A DNA stretch of 64,000 nucleotides from an uncultured Bacilli bacterium (lineage in GTDB: Bacteria > Bacillota_I > Bacilli_A > RF39 > UBA660). The notes under the pieces are model-generated. The model was not told where the DNA came from. It ran no database searches and worked only from the letters and a program-made list of their open reading frames with translations. The stretch is from positions 1 to 64,000 of the forward strand of contig CAKPER010000002.1 of the NCBI GenBank assembly GCA_934149245.1, written 5' to 3'. Shown here piece by piece: positions 17,328 to 26,571 of the stretch. The position numbers and the translations under genes were made by a program. Numbering within the stretch: position 1 is the stretch's first letter; every line of letters begins with the position of its first letter.

Positions 17328-19205
17328 ATGTATTATAAAATAGAAAATGGCAGTATTACAATTGATGGTAATACCATATTAGAAAATATTAATTTTTGTG
17401 TAAAAGATAACGAAAAAATTGGAATTATTGGTAGAAATGGTAGTGGAAAGAGTACTTTGTTAAAGGCTATCATTGGCAAGTTGGAATTAAATGATGGCTA
17501 TGATAAGGTTAGAGTAGATAAAACTAACGATTTCAAGATAGGCTATGCTAGCCAGAATATTGATAGTAGCTTAAATATAAAAATGATTGATTATATAAAA
17601 AGCGCTTATAGTAATTTAGTTAATATAGAAAAAAATCTTAGAAAACTTGAAAAAAATATGGAAGAAAACTATCAGGAATCTGATCTTTTAAAGTATAACG
17701 ATTTATTACTCAAATATTCTTATTTAGGAGGTTACAAATATATAGGAGAGTATGAGAATGCTCTTTCAAAGTTTGGTTTTAGAAGTGAAGATAAAGACAA
17801 ATATTTAAAAGAATTTTCCGGTGGACAATTAACCAAATTATCTCTTATTAAAATACTTCTTTCAAAACCAGACTTATTAATTTTAGATGAACCTACTAAT
17901 CACTTAGATATGACTAGTATAGAATGGTTAGAAAACTATTTAAATAATTATAAAAAAAGTATAATAATAGTAAGTCATGATAGAATGTTACTAGATAATG
18001 TATGTAATATTATTTATAATATAGAATATGGTGTTTTAAAAAGATATAGTGGTAATTATAGTTATTTTCTAAAACAATATAACGAAGAATATATAAAAGC
18101 TAAAAAAGATTATAATGAACAACAAAAAGAAATAAAAAGACTTCAAAGTATTGTAGATAGATTTAAATATAAACCAACTAAAGCTCGCATGGCACTATCT
18201 AAATTAAAACAAATTGAGAGAATGAATATAATAGAAGAACCAAAAAAAGTATCTGATAGAACCTTTAAAATTAATTTTGATCCAAATATTAATAGTTATA
18301 AAGATATTTTAAAGTTAAAAAATTTAGCTGTTGGCTATGATAAAAAACTATGTACCCTTAATTTTAATTTAGAAAGAGGAGATAAACTTGGAGTTATTGG
18401 AAAAAATGGAACAGGTAAGAGTACTTTAATTAAAACAATTCTTGGAACTATTCCTCCTCTTAGTGGTAAATGTATATTAGGTGATAGATTAGAAATTGGT
18501 TACTTTTCTCAACAATTAGATAATTTAGAATGGACTAATACTATTTATGATGAAATAGATAAAACTTTACCTGAATTAAAACCTAATGAAATTAGAAATT
18601 TACTTGGGACATTTGGTTTTAGTGGTGATGATGTTTTTAAAAAGATAAATGATTTATCTGGAGGAGAAAAAGTTCGAGTTAGTTTGTGTAAAATTTTAAG
18701 TAAAAAGCCTAATTTACTTATAATGGATGAACCTACTAATCATTTAGATATTGTTAGTAAAGACACAATAGAAAAACTATTAAAAAACTATAAAGGTAGT
18801 GTTATTGTTGTTAGTCATGATAGATATCTCATCAAAAATGTTTGTAATAAGGTTCTAGCACTAGAAAATGAAATAGGTACTATTTATAATGGTTATCTTG
18901 ATTATTTAGAAAAAAGAAATCCTCAAACTAATCAAACACCTAATCTTAATTCTTCTATTAAAAAAGAAAAAAATCTCAAAAAAGTTGTTAAGAAAGATAA
19001 AAGTGTTAATAATAAAATTAAAAAGTTAGAAACAGAGATAGAAAAACTAGAAAATAGGGTTAAATTTTTAGAGCAGGAACTTTTAAAAAAAGAAATTTAT
19101 ATGGATGGAGTTAAAGCTAAAAGTATCACTTCTGAAATAGATAGTATAAATGAAGATATAGAAAATAAAACTCTAGAGTGGGATGAATTAGCTAGTAAAA
19201 TATAG
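17328..19205 (+). CDS. ABC-F family ATPase
   Basis: A soluble tandem ATPase of the ribosome-associated ABC-F class (no membrane segments, 625 residues). NBD1 has GRNGSGKST, SGGQLTKL and LLILDEPTNHLD. The interdomain linker around residues 245-305 includes KPTKARMALSKLKQIERM, as in ribosome-binding P-site tRNA-interaction motifs. NBD2 has GKNGTGKST, LSGGEKVRVSL and LLIMDEPTNHLD. A C-terminal Lys/Glu coiled coil follows (about 545-620). Members act as translation factors or antibiotic-protection proteins; which applies here cannot be told. Confidence 0.92.
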   Translation: MYYKIENGSITIDGNTILENINFCVKDNEKIGIIGRNGSGKSTLLKAIIGKLELNDGYDKVRVDKTNDFKIGYASQNIDSSLNIKMIDYIKSAYSNLVNIEKNLRKLEKNMEENYQESDLLKYNDLLLKYSYLGGYKYIGEYENALSKFGFRSEDKDKYLKEFSGGQLTKLSLIKILLSKPDLLILDEPTNHLDMTSIEWLENYLNNYKKSIIIVSHDRMLLDNVCNIIYNIEYGVLKRYSGNYSYFLKQYNEEYIKAKKDYNEQQKEIKRLQSIVDRFKYKPTKARMALSKLKQIERMNIIEEPKKVSDRTFKINFDPNINSYKDILKLKNLAVGYDKKLCTLNFNLERGDKLGVIGKNGTGKSTLIKTILGTIPPLSGKCILGDRLEIGYFSQQLDNLEWTNTIYDEIDKTLPELKPNEIRNLLGTFGFSGDDVFKKINDLSGGEKVRVSLCKILSKKPNLLIMDEPTNHLDIVSKDTIEKLLKNYKGSVIVVSHDRYLIKNVCNKVLALENEIGTIYNGYLDYLEKRNPQTNQTPNLNSSIKKEKNLKKVVKKDKSVNNKIKKLETEIEKLENRVKFLEQELLKKEIYMDGVKAKSITSEIDSINEDIENKTLEWDELASKI

Positions 19206-19274
19206 AAATTTAAAACAATAAAAACATTTACAATTTTAATATTTAAGGCTAAAATTATAATAGGTGGTGTTAGA

Positions 19275-19778
19275 ATGGAAGATGTTAAATTAATAAAACC
19301 AACTAAAGAAATTGCTCAAAAATTAGATTATATGATTTGTAAAAAAAATAATTTAGATTGGAAACGAGGTTATTTGAGAAGTTGTTTATTCTTTGGAGAA
19401 AAACCTATAGAACAAGGTTCATTATCCGATCAAGAATATTATTTTTTAGTTAAAAATCCTGCCTTTGAGTATTATTTACTTAAAAATGGTGAAGTTGTAG
19501 GAAGAGCAAATTTATCAAAAAGAGCTGAAGACTTTATTGATATTCAATACGTTTCAATAGAAGAAGAGTATCGCGGTAAAGGTTATGGTACTAAGTTTAT
19601 TGAATTATTAGAAAAAGAAATAGCCAAAGATAGTAGTGTACAAGGAATTTTTATAGAAGATGCTAGTGCTAACGCTCAAACTGCAGCTATTGCTAGAAAA
19701 TTAAATTACGAAAATATTGACAACGGAAGATTTAGAAAGTATCTTTTAAGTGATAAAAAGGGCAAAAAATTACGTTAA
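19275..19778 (+). CDS. GNAT family N-acetyltransferase
   Basis: 167 residues ending in a GNAT acetyl-CoA site: VSIEEEYRGKGYGTKFIELL, matching the R/Q-x-x-G-x-G/A loop, followed by the usual family strand (GIFIEDASANAQTAAIARKL). GGTGGTG precedes the start. The substrate is unknown. It is followed by a terminator. Confidence 0.85.
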   Translation: MEDVKLIKPTKEIAQKLDYMICKKNNLDWKRGYLRSCLFFGEKPIEQGSLSDQEYYFLVKNPAFEYYLLKNGEVVGRANLSKRAEDFIDIQYVSIEEEYRGKGYGTKFIELLEKEIAKDSSVQGIFIEDASANAQTAAIARKLNYENIDNGRFRKYLLSDKKGKKLR

Positions 19779-19816
19779 AAACATTATATTATAATAAAAA
19801 TATAGTGTTTTTTTAA
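19776..19816 (+). terminator. Terminator after the GNAT gene
   Basis: AAACATTATA and TATAGTGTTT can pair around an AT loop and are followed by a T-run. Confidence 0.6.
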
Positions 19817-19912
19817 GTACTCAACTTCTTCTTTAGTTAATTCAACCATACAGTTATTTATAATAATTATATATATGTTTATAATTATAAATAGAGTGGA
19901 GGTCATTATAAT

Positions 19913-21025
19913 ATGATATATTTAGATTATGCTGCTAATACTCCAGTAGATAAAAGAGTTTTAGCTAAATTTGATGAGGTAACTTTATCTTGCTACGGCA
20001 ATGCCAATAGTTTACATGATAGTGGTATTTATGCTAAAAAACTTATAGATAAAGCTAGTAGAGAAATATCTTCTTATTTTAATTGTGAACCTAGTTGTGT
20101 TATTTATACTAGTGGTAGTAGTGAAGCTAACAATTTTATAATAAAAGGAGTAGCGTCACGTCACCTAAAAAATAAAGGTCATATAATTATATCTTCTAAT
20201 TCTCATTCTTCTGTTATAGCTCCTTGCAATTATTTAGCTACATTAGGTTATGAAGTCGATGTTATTCCTCTAAACAAGAATGGAGTAATAGATTTAGAAA
20301 AATTAGAAAACACTATTCAGGATAACACTATTTTAGTAAGTATTACAGCGGTTGATGGAGAAATTGGTGCTATTCAACCAATAAATGATATAAGTAAGTT
20401 ATTAAAAAAAGATAAAAATATTTTATTTCATGTTGATGCAACTCAAGCTATAGGTAAAGTTTCTCTTGATTATACTGGGGTAGATTTTCTAACTTTTGCT
20501 CCTCATAAATTTTATGGTTTAAATGGAATAGGGGCTGCTATTAATTTTAATAATACCAAATTAACGCCTCTAATTCACGGTGGCAAATCTACTACCATAT
20601 ATAGAAGTGGAACTCCACCAACAGCAAGTATAGTAGCTTTTGCTACAACTTTAAAAATAGCTCTAAAAAATCAGGAAAAAAGATATAATTATGTACTTTC
20701 ACTAAACAAATATTTAATTTCTGAATTAAAAAATATCCCCAATATTAAGATAAATATGCCTACTAGTTCAGTAGCTAATATAATTAATTTTAGTGTTAAA
20801 AATGCTAACGTAGTTGTAAAAAAACTATACAAACAGGGTATATATGTTTCTAGAAAATCAGCTTGTTCTAATGCTGATAGTCCATCAAATTCTGTCTTAG
20901 CTATTACTAATGATATATCTAGAGCTACTAACTCAATTCGTATTAGTATATCTTATCTTACTACCAAAAAAGAATTAATTGAATTTATAAAAATATTAAG
21001 GAGTGTTACAAATGAAAATAATTAG
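19913..21025 (+). CDS. Cysteine desulfurase (NifS/IscS class)
   Basis: A PLP enzyme that takes sulfur from cysteine as a protein persulfide. 370 residues: YLDYAANTPV at the N-terminus, SGSSEANNFII, VDATQAIGK, the PLP lysine in TFAPHKFYGLNGIG, and the persulfide cysteine in SACSNADSPSNSVLAI. Length and loop type fit class I IscS/NifS proteins. No IscU or SufU gene is adjacent. Instead the gene overlaps a thioredoxin-like gene and then a thioredoxin-CcdA fusion, suggesting a thiol/sulfur relay. Confidence 0.9.
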   Translation: MIYLDYAANTPVDKRVLAKFDEVTLSCYGNANSLHDSGIYAKKLIDKASREISSYFNCEPSCVIYTSGSSEANNFIIKGVASRHLKNKGHIIISSNSHSSVIAPCNYLATLGYEVDVIPLNKNGVIDLEKLENTIQDNTILVSITAVDGEIGAIQPINDISKLLKKDKNILFHVDATQAIGKVSLDYTGVDFLTFAPHKFYGLNGIGAAINFNNTKLTPLIHGGKSTTIYRSGTPPTASIVAFATTLKIALKNQEKRYNYVLSLNKYLISELKNIPNIKINMPTSSVANIINFSVKNANVVVKKLYKQGIYVSRKSACSNADSPSNSVLAITNDISRATNSIRISISYLTTKKELIEFIKILRSVTNENN

Positions 21026-21284
21026 AATAAATGCTATGTGGTGTCCAGGATGTCTTATTTCTAAAAGAATATGGCAAGAGATAGAAAAAATATATCCCAA
21101 TATAGAATATATAGATTATGACTATGATTTAGATATAGAAAGTGAAAATTATAATGTTGGTGATATATTACCTGTAGCTATAATAGAGAAAAATAAAAAG
21201 GAAATAACAAGAATTATTGGGGAAAAAAGTAAAGATGAAATATTAGAAGTATTAAGAGGTGTTACAGATGAAGAAATTATTTAA
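21012..21284 (+). CDS. Thioredoxin-like protein (CPGC)
   Basis: Starts at the ATG 21012, eight bases after AAGGAG, overlapping the desulfurase end by 14 bp. The 90-residue product has NAMWCPGCLISKRIW, a thioredoxin-type CxxC, and a cis-Pro-like segment GDILPVAIIEKNKKE. It has no signal peptide, so it is cytosolic. It probably passes electrons or sulfur between its operon partners; that is inference. Confidence 0.75.
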   Translation: MKIIRINAMWCPGCLISKRIWQEIEKIYPNIEYIDYDYDLDIESENYNVGDILPVAIIEKNKKEITRIIGEKSKDEILEVLRGVTDEEII

Positions 21285-22434
21285 AATATTATTAATATTT
21301 ATTTTATTAATTCCTTTAAATGGTTATGCTAAACAAAAAGAATATAAAGATATAGTTGGTAAATATTATGATATAAGTGATGATAATACTATAAATATCT
21401 ATCTATTCTATAGTGCTACTTGTCCTCATTGTAAAAAAGAAGAAGCATATTTAAAAGAATTAAAAAGAAAATACAATGGTAAAATAAAAGTCTATAGATA
21501 TGAGGTTACATCTAATACTAAAAACTATAATATTATGACTAAAGTAAAAAATGAAGTTAATGAAAGTAATTTAGGTGTTCCTTTTACAGTAATTGGAGAT
21601 AAGTATATTTTAGGTTATACAGAAAAATACAATACTAGATTTGAAAATATTATTAATAGTTATTTAAAGACAAAAAAAAGTTCTAATACTTATGATATTC
21701 CTCTTATGGGACGTATTAATGGGAAAGGAGCTAGTATAGAACTAATAGCAATTATTCTAGGCTTTATAGATGGTTTTAATCCCTGTGCTATGTGGATATT
21801 ATTATTACTTATAAATATGTGTTTATCAATTAAAGATAAAAAGAAAATGTTATTAGTAGGTCTAACATTTATTATAACATCAGGAATTGTCTACTTTCTA
21901 TCTATGCTTGGAATGGGCTTTGTTCTAGACTTAGGAACAGTTCTCTATCTTAGAGATCTAATTGCTATATTTGCTATAATATTAGGAATATATAATTTAT
22001 ATACTTACTACAAAACCAGAAAAGATACTGGATGTCATGTTACTAATAAAAAAGCCCGAAGAGGTATTGTTAACAAAATAAAAAATATTTTAAAAAGTAA
22101 CAGCCTTTTATTTATCTTAAGTGGAACCTTTTTACTAGCAGTCTCTGTTAATTTAATAGAGTTAGCTTGTTCCTTAGGCTTTCCTACTATATTTTTAGAA
22201 ATCTTATCTATAAATAAAATATATGCTTTAGAAAAAATAGGCTATCTTCTTATATATATATTATTTTATTTAATAGATGATATTATTATCTTACTAATAG
22301 CCATAAAATCATCAAAAGTATTTGGTATTAGTACTAAATATAATAAATATGTAAATTTAATTGGTGGCATAATAATGCTTATTATGGGTATTTTACTTAT
22401 TTTTAAACCAGAAATAATAATGCTAAATTTTTAA
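21268..22434 (+). CDS. Secreted-side thioredoxin domain fused to CcdA/DsbD-like membrane domain
   Basis: Starts at ATG 21268 after AGAGGTG, overlapping the previous gene. 388 residues: a signal/anchor sequence (about 1-20), a thioredoxin domain with YSATCPHCKKEE (about 50) and a cis-Pro motif NLGVPFTVIG. Six or so membrane helices follow, with GFNPCAMWILLL near helix 1, the conserved Pro-Cys of the CcdA/DsbD family. A second membrane cysteine sits in ELACSLGFP. The architecture suggests moving reducing equivalents from cytosolic thioredoxin across the membrane to extracellular thiols. Confidence 0.8.
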   Translation: MKKLFKILLIFILLIPLNGYAKQKEYKDIVGKYYDISDDNTINIYLFYSATCPHCKKEEAYLKELKRKYNGKIKVYRYEVTSNTKNYNIMTKVKNEVNESNLGVPFTVIGDKYILGYTEKYNTRFENIINSYLKTKKSSNTYDIPLMGRINGKGASIELIAIILGFIDGFNPCAMWILLLLINMCLSIKDKKKMLLVGLTFIITSGIVYFLSMLGMGFVLDLGTVLYLRDLIAIFAIILGIYNLYTYYKTRKDTGCHVTNKKARRGIVNKIKNILKSNSLLFILSGTFLLAVSVNLIELACSLGFPTIFLEILSINKIYALEKIGYLLIYILFYLIDDIIILLIAIKSSKVFGISTKYNKYVNLIGGIIMLIMGILLIFKPEIIMLNF

Positions 22435-22522
22435 TTTTCCTTGACTATTAATGTCTAATTATGATAAAAATCAGCCCAAAAAGATAAAATTATGGTACAA
22501 TTTATATACGGGGGAGATAATT

Positions 22523-23323
22523 ATGAATGAAATAGATTATAGGGATAAAGAAGTAGAAGAATATATTAATAATAAATTAGGAGAATATAAAAGAGTGTTA
22601 CTACCTAGTATTTATGAATATTTAGAATCACTAGTCAACTTAGAAGTATCTGCTGTTAAAGAGCTTTTAAGTAAAGAAGATTATATTGCTATTAGTAATT
22701 TGGATATTTATAGAAAAGTAGTTATATATAATATTTATAATAAGATATTAAGAGTTATCCAAAATATTGATGATACTTTTATAAAAAGAGATATTAAAAA
22801 CTATGGTAATTTAGAAGCAAGCTTAATTTTAGATGGTCATAAGTATAATTTGGTTGACTTTAAAAACAATGATTTTAAAAAAGAAAATATACTATTAGAT
22901 GCTGAAAGAGATACTTTTAGTACTCTAAAGCTATATAACCATCAAGAAAAAGCAACTATTAAAGATACTGAAATAGAAAAATATGAAGAAAAATTAAATA
23001 GATTATATAATGCCTCTAATCCCTTTTTTATATCTGGAAATTCTAGAGGAGAATTAGCTTCTAGCTGGATAGAGACATATAATCAAAAATTACAATATTG
23101 TATTGATGTTCTTGAAGCATTAGAAGAAAAAGCTAAGTCTAGTGCTATTAATAGTAATTTAGAAAAAATTAATGATATTAATGAATTATTGTTTAAAGAA
23201 CTAGAATTAGTAGAAAGTGAATTTAAAGATAGTGGCTACGAAAGAAATACTAGTGTTTTAACTAAAAGGTTAGAAAAGAGAGTATCTGGAGTAGATATTC
23301 TAAAGTGTGTACAATATAAATAA
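22523..23323 (+). CDS. Unknown helical protein A
   Basis: The ATG at 22523 is chosen because GGGGGAG precedes it; a longer frame has no ribosome site. The 266-residue product is rich in Glu/Lys/Asn, predicted mostly helical, and has no membrane segment or recognisable motif. It is followed 35 bp later by another unknown cytosolic protein, also starting MNE, suggesting a functional pair. Confidence 0.6.
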   Translation: MNEIDYRDKEVEEYINNKLGEYKRVLLPSIYEYLESLVNLEVSAVKELLSKEDYIAISNLDIYRKVVIYNIYNKILRVIQNIDDTFIKRDIKNYGNLEASLILDGHKYNLVDFKNNDFKKENILLDAERDTFSTLKLYNHQEKATIKDTEIEKYEEKLNRLYNASNPFFISGNSRGELASSWIETYNQKLQYCIDVLEALEEKAKSSAINSNLEKINDINELLFKELELVESEFKDSGYERNTSVLTKRLEKRVSGVDILKCVQYK

Positions 23324-23358
23324 AGAATGCTGAAAACATTAGAATGGGTGAGATTATT

Positions 23359-24372
23359 ATGAATGAAAAAATAAAGATTATTACTTTAAATGATAGAATT
23401 GAAGAATTTATTAGTTGGTATAATAAAGAAATGTTAAAAAGTTTACAATATGGGAAATATTCTTATTCTAAAGAATTAAAAAATTTTATAGATAAAATGG
23501 CTGTTTGGTATGAATTAAGATATCCTGATTATGAAATTGATAGAAAGTTAGATGGCTATGATACACCTTCTAAGAAAAGTCCTTTAAATTACAAAAACGA
23601 ATATATAAGAAACAAATTAGAAGAAAAATTATTAAAAGGGGATAGTAATGGTTATAAAGAAGCATATAATGGTATGGAATTTTTAGAAAGTCTAGCTTGG
23701 CCTAAACTATATAATTTAAATGCTTTTATAAGAGCTCTTCCTAAAAGTGAAAAAGAATTTCTTGCTAAAGTAAAATATCCAGAATCATTAAGTATTAATT
23801 TAAATTCAAGTATTAAAGATTTTAAATTAACTAGTAATGGTGAAGTTAGAGAAAAGAATGATTCTAGTAATATAGTTCTAGAAGATAAGTATGGTCAAAA
23901 ACTAAGTTTTAATTCTATTAACTTAGAAAAACTATTAGAGGTATTAAAATGTGATAATTTTATAATTTCTGATTATGATATAGATAAAATAACAAGAATT
24001 ATCAATAGATATAAGCTTGAACAAAAATGTTATAATGGTATTTTAGATAGTGTTATGTATAAGATAATTGAAAGAGGTAGTGATTATTACGCTGGTATAA
24101 GAGCTTATATGTTTGCTAGTGAGTTTGCAAGAGATAGAAGTGTTCCTATGATATATGGAATGGATACTAATAATCCCTATTTGAAAAAAATAATTAATGA
24201 TTATTTAGAAAGTGGTGGAAATAAAGATCTTGTATGTTATGATGGCTATATTACAAGAAGTAGTGATAGAGCATTTTTGAATGAATATAGCCTAGATGAA
24301 TTACTAGAAAAGGCTAGTCTTAATAATAAAAAAGCCTCTAAAAGAAAAGTAAGAAATATAAAACATGATTAA
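23359..24372 (+). CDS. Unknown cytosolic protein B
   Basis: 337 residues from ATG 23359 (GGGTGAG site). Mixed alpha/beta with a short central beta region (NIVLEDKYGQKLSFNSI) and a basic C-terminal tail (KKASKRKVRNIKHD). No family recognised. Directly downstream of unknown protein A and convergent with the interrupted SEDS gene. Confidence 0.6.
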   Translation: MNEKIKIITLNDRIEEFISWYNKEMLKSLQYGKYSYSKELKNFIDKMAVWYELRYPDYEIDRKLDGYDTPSKKSPLNYKNEYIRNKLEEKLLKGDSNGYKEAYNGMEFLESLAWPKLYNLNAFIRALPKSEKEFLAKVKYPESLSINLNSSIKDFKLTSNGEVREKNDSSNIVLEDKYGQKLSFNSINLEKLLEVLKCDNFIISDYDIDKITRIINRYKLEQKCYNGILDSVMYKIIERGSDYYAGIRAYMFASEFARDRSVPMIYGMDTNNPYLKKIINDYLESGGNKDLVCYDGYITRSSDRAFLNEYSLDELLEKASLNNKKASKRKVRNIKHD

Positions 24373-24410
24373 GGTAAGATATACTTTAATTATGTTTTTT
24401 ACTTTTTTAG

Positions 24411-24453
24411 CTAAAAAATAAGTAAGTATAATCTAATCATAATTATACTTACT
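24411..24453 (-). terminator. Terminator overlapping the end of the interrupted SEDS gene
   Basis: AGTAAGTATAAT (24421-24432) pairs with the arm at 24441-24453. On the minus strand it is followed by TTATTTTTT. The stem overlaps the last codons of the SEDS reading frame. Confidence 0.7.
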
Positions 24454-24534
24454 AATATTTAAAAGAATACTCATTGATAACATAGTTATTAGAAGACTAC
24501 TTCCTCCATAAGACAGAAACGGAAGAGTAACACC
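24433..24534 (-). pseudogene. 3' fragment of the interrupted FtsW/SpoVE-type gene
   Basis: Read on the minus strand from the junction it encodes GVTLPFLSYGGSSLLITMLS and 13 more residues before TAG at 24433. GVTLPFLSYGGSSL is the hallmark C-terminal motif of SEDS proteins. It continues exactly where the 5' part ends (GLIPVTG at 27478). Joined, the two give a 362-residue protein of normal SEDS length. Confidence 0.92.
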
Positions 24535-24600
24535 CTAAGTATTGCAAATACAACTTATTTTATGTAGGAAACATTTACAAAATAACTGAAAAATGATAGT

Positions 24601-24625
24601 AATATTTCAAAATAACTGAAATATT
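24601..24625 (-). terminator. Hairpin at the end of the element recombinase gene
   Basis: AATATTTCA and TGAAATATT form a perfect 9-bp stem around AAATAAC, at the recombinase stop codon. CAAAATAACTGAAA from this stem is also repeated as a direct repeat about 30 bp towards the element end. There is no strong T-run. Confidence 0.4.
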
Positions 24626-26201
24626 ATAGTTCTTCTAATAGCTCTGGAAATTTTAAATAAACATACACTTTTTTATCTTTGTCAATTTCAATCCTATCTA
24701 CAAGCCTTTTTATTTGATCTTTAGTAGGATTCTTTAAAGACATATAATCTAATACAGAATTTTTACATCCACTAAATTTAGAATTATTTGTAGTTTGTTT
24801 TTCATTAACTTCTTTTTTCTTATTTAATTCTTCTAATTTCATATTAATTCTAGTTATTTCTTTATTTGTTTTGTCGTAAATTCTTTTATACATTTCTTTA
24901 TCGACTAAGCCTTTAATCTTGTCCATATATAGATTATCTATGGTAGTATATTTCGAATTTAATAGATTATTTAATCTTTCAATTTTTTTATTTATTTCTT
25001 TTATATTTTTAATAACAATATTTTCTTCAGTTTCTTCTATTCCGTTAAAATCATAATATTTGCAAAATCTTTCACAGATATTCTGTAGATATTCTATAAT
25101 ATCTTCTTCAAGCCAATCATAATTTATTCTGTGTGAGGAACAAATTCCATATTTTCCTTTTCTAGTATATAAATTACATTGAGTATAATGCCTTACACCA
25201 GATTTTAAAACATCTTCACTTATTCTTATATTGCGTCCACACTCATGACAATAAAGCATACCACCTAATAAATAATCTAACTGACGATCTGTAACCCAAG
25301 TTGTTGATTTACTATCTAATATTTCTTGAACCTTATCAAATGTATCTTTTGATATTATTCCCTCATGAGTTCCTTTAACAATAATTATTTCGTCTTGTGA
25401 TGTTTTCCTTAGTTTTTTTGAATTATAACTAATTTTATTATGAGTATTTTGTACCATATTTCCTATATACATTTGGCTTGTTAATATTCCTTTAACTGTT
25501 TGCCTTTTCCATATACCAAAGCCATCATTTTCGTGTATCTTTTTTCCTCTAGGCTCGCCCTTATGAACAATAGGTATAGGTATCTTTTTTAAAGTTAAGT
25601 ATTCTGCTATTTTATTTGGACTTTTTCCATCTAAAGCCAAGTCATAAATTAACTCAATAATATGTCTTACTTCTTCATCAACAATTAATTTATGTCTATC
25701 ATTTGGATCTTTCTTATATCCATATAAAGGGAATGAGCCAATATAATCACCTTTATTTTGTTTAGCCCTTAATGAACTTTTAACTTTCTTAGAAACATCT
25801 CTTAAATATAAATCGTTAACACTTAATCTAATTCCAAGCATTGAGTCCCCAATATTAGAATCATAGGAATCATTAATTGCAATATATCTAACACCACGCT
25901 CTAAAAAGTATTCTTCTATATATTTACCAGTTTTATACATTTCACGACCAAGTCTTGATAAATCTTTTGTAATAACACAATTAATTTTACATGCTTCAAT
26001 ATCTTCAATCATTTCTTGAAAAGCTGGTCTATCAAAGTTACCACCAGAATAACCATCATCAACATAATGCTTATATATTTTTAGGTTATTAAATTTTGCA
26101 AAAGAATCAATTATGATTTTTTGACTTTGAATAGATGATGATTCATCAATTTTATTGTCGGCATCAGATAATCTATCATAAGCACCACAAATATATTCCA
26201 T
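24624..26201 (-). CDS. Large serine recombinase (site-specific integrase) of the element
   Basis: 525 residues of the TnpX/large-serine-integrase type. The resolvase domain begins GAYDRLSDAD with the catalytic serine. VITKDLSRLGREMYKTGKYIE carries the conserved Arg residues of that domain. A recombinase domain follows (IGSFPLYGYKKDP, then the region around ILTSQMYIGNMVQNT), with a zinc ribbon (CHECGR then two further Cys) and a long coiled coil (about 395-480). The TnpX-like tail ends KFPELLEEL. It appears intact. Its ATG overlaps the TAA of the preceding micro-ORF (TAATG), implying translational coupling. It most likely integrates and excises this element. Confidence 0.92.
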   Translation of the reverse strand: MEYICGAYDRLSDADNKIDESSSIQSQKIIIDSFAKFNNLKIYKHYVDDGYSGGNFDRPAFQEMIEDIEACKINCVITKDLSRLGREMYKTGKYIEEYFLERGVRYIAINDSYDSNIGDSMLGIRLSVNDLYLRDVSKKVKSSLRAKQNKGDYIGSFPLYGYKKDPNDRHKLIVDEEVRHIIELIYDLALDGKSPNKIAEYLTLKKIPIPIVHKGEPRGKKIHENDGFGIWKRQTVKGILTSQMYIGNMVQNTHNKISYNSKKLRKTSQDEIIIVKGTHEGIISKDTFDKVQEILDSKSTTWVTDRQLDYLLGGMLYCHECGRNIRISEDVLKSGVRHYTQCNLYTRKGKYGICSSHRINYDWLEEDIIEYLQNICERFCKYYDFNGIEETEENIVIKNIKEINKKIERLNNLLNSKYTTIDNLYMDKIKGLVDKEMYKRIYDKTNKEITRINMKLEELNKKKEVNEKQTTNNSKFSGCKNSVLDYMSLKNPTKDQIKRLVDRIEIDKDKKVYVYLKFPELLEEL

Positions 26202-26368
26202 TAATAAAATTGCTCCTTATTAAGTAAATTTATAATATTATTATTTTTATATTGCATAATAAATAAATTTAATTTTAACTTAGATAGTACCAATATTTTA
26301 TGCTTTTTTATTATCATTGATTTATTAAAGAAATAGGCTACTTTACTTTTAAATTTTTTAAATAACAC
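26201..26368 (-). CDS. Micro-ORF coupled to the recombinase (55 aa)
   Basis: Starts at GTG 26368 after AAAGGAGGG and ends TAA overlapping the recombinase ATG. Product MLFKKFKSKVAYFFNKSMII and onward: basic, with an amphipathic and partly hydrophobic character, no known motif. An ideal ribosome site and TAATG coupling support translation; function unknown. Confidence 0.5.
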   Translation of the reverse strand: MLFKKFKSKVAYFFNKSMIIKKHKILVLSKLKLNLFIMQYKNNNIINLLNKEQFY

Positions 26369-26472
26369 AAATATCCCTCCTTTAGTATTTCTTCAAGTTT
26401 TGTACCATTCTTTTTATAAATAAAAGTTATATTTAATTTTCTTTTGACTCCATTTTTATCTATTCGCTTCAT
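26338..26472 (-). CDS. Micro-ORF at the head of the recombinase operon (44 aa)
   Basis: ATG at 26472 follows AAAGGT. The product MKRIDKNGVKRKLNITFIYK and onward contains KKNGTKLEEILKEGYLCYLK and ends at TAG 26338, overlapping the next micro-ORF by 31 bp. Small proteins of this kind often precede TnpX-like recombinases in integrative elements, possibly as excision or regulatory factors; here that is only inference. Confidence 0.5.
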   Translation of the reverse strand: MKRIDKNGVKRKLNITFIYKKNGTKLEEILKEGYLCYLKNLKVK

Positions 26473-26501
26473 AAGTATTTACCTTTCTTTAAAATATATT
26501 G

Positions 26502-26546
26502 TAAAAAAAGAAAATAATGTCTATAACATTCCGACATTATTATTTT
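26502..26546 (-). terminator. Terminator after the toxin gene
   Basis: On the minus strand AATAATGTC and GACATTATT form a 9-bp stem followed by TTCTTTTTTT, separating the toxin-antitoxin unit from the recombinase operon. Confidence 0.7.
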
Positions 26547-26571
26547 CGTATACATTATTTAAAGATAATAT

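Noticed and set aside
24541..24625. CRISPR or iteron meaning for the repeated CAAAATAACTGAAA
   Set aside because: Only two copies, one of which is part of a terminator-like hairpin at the recombinase stop.
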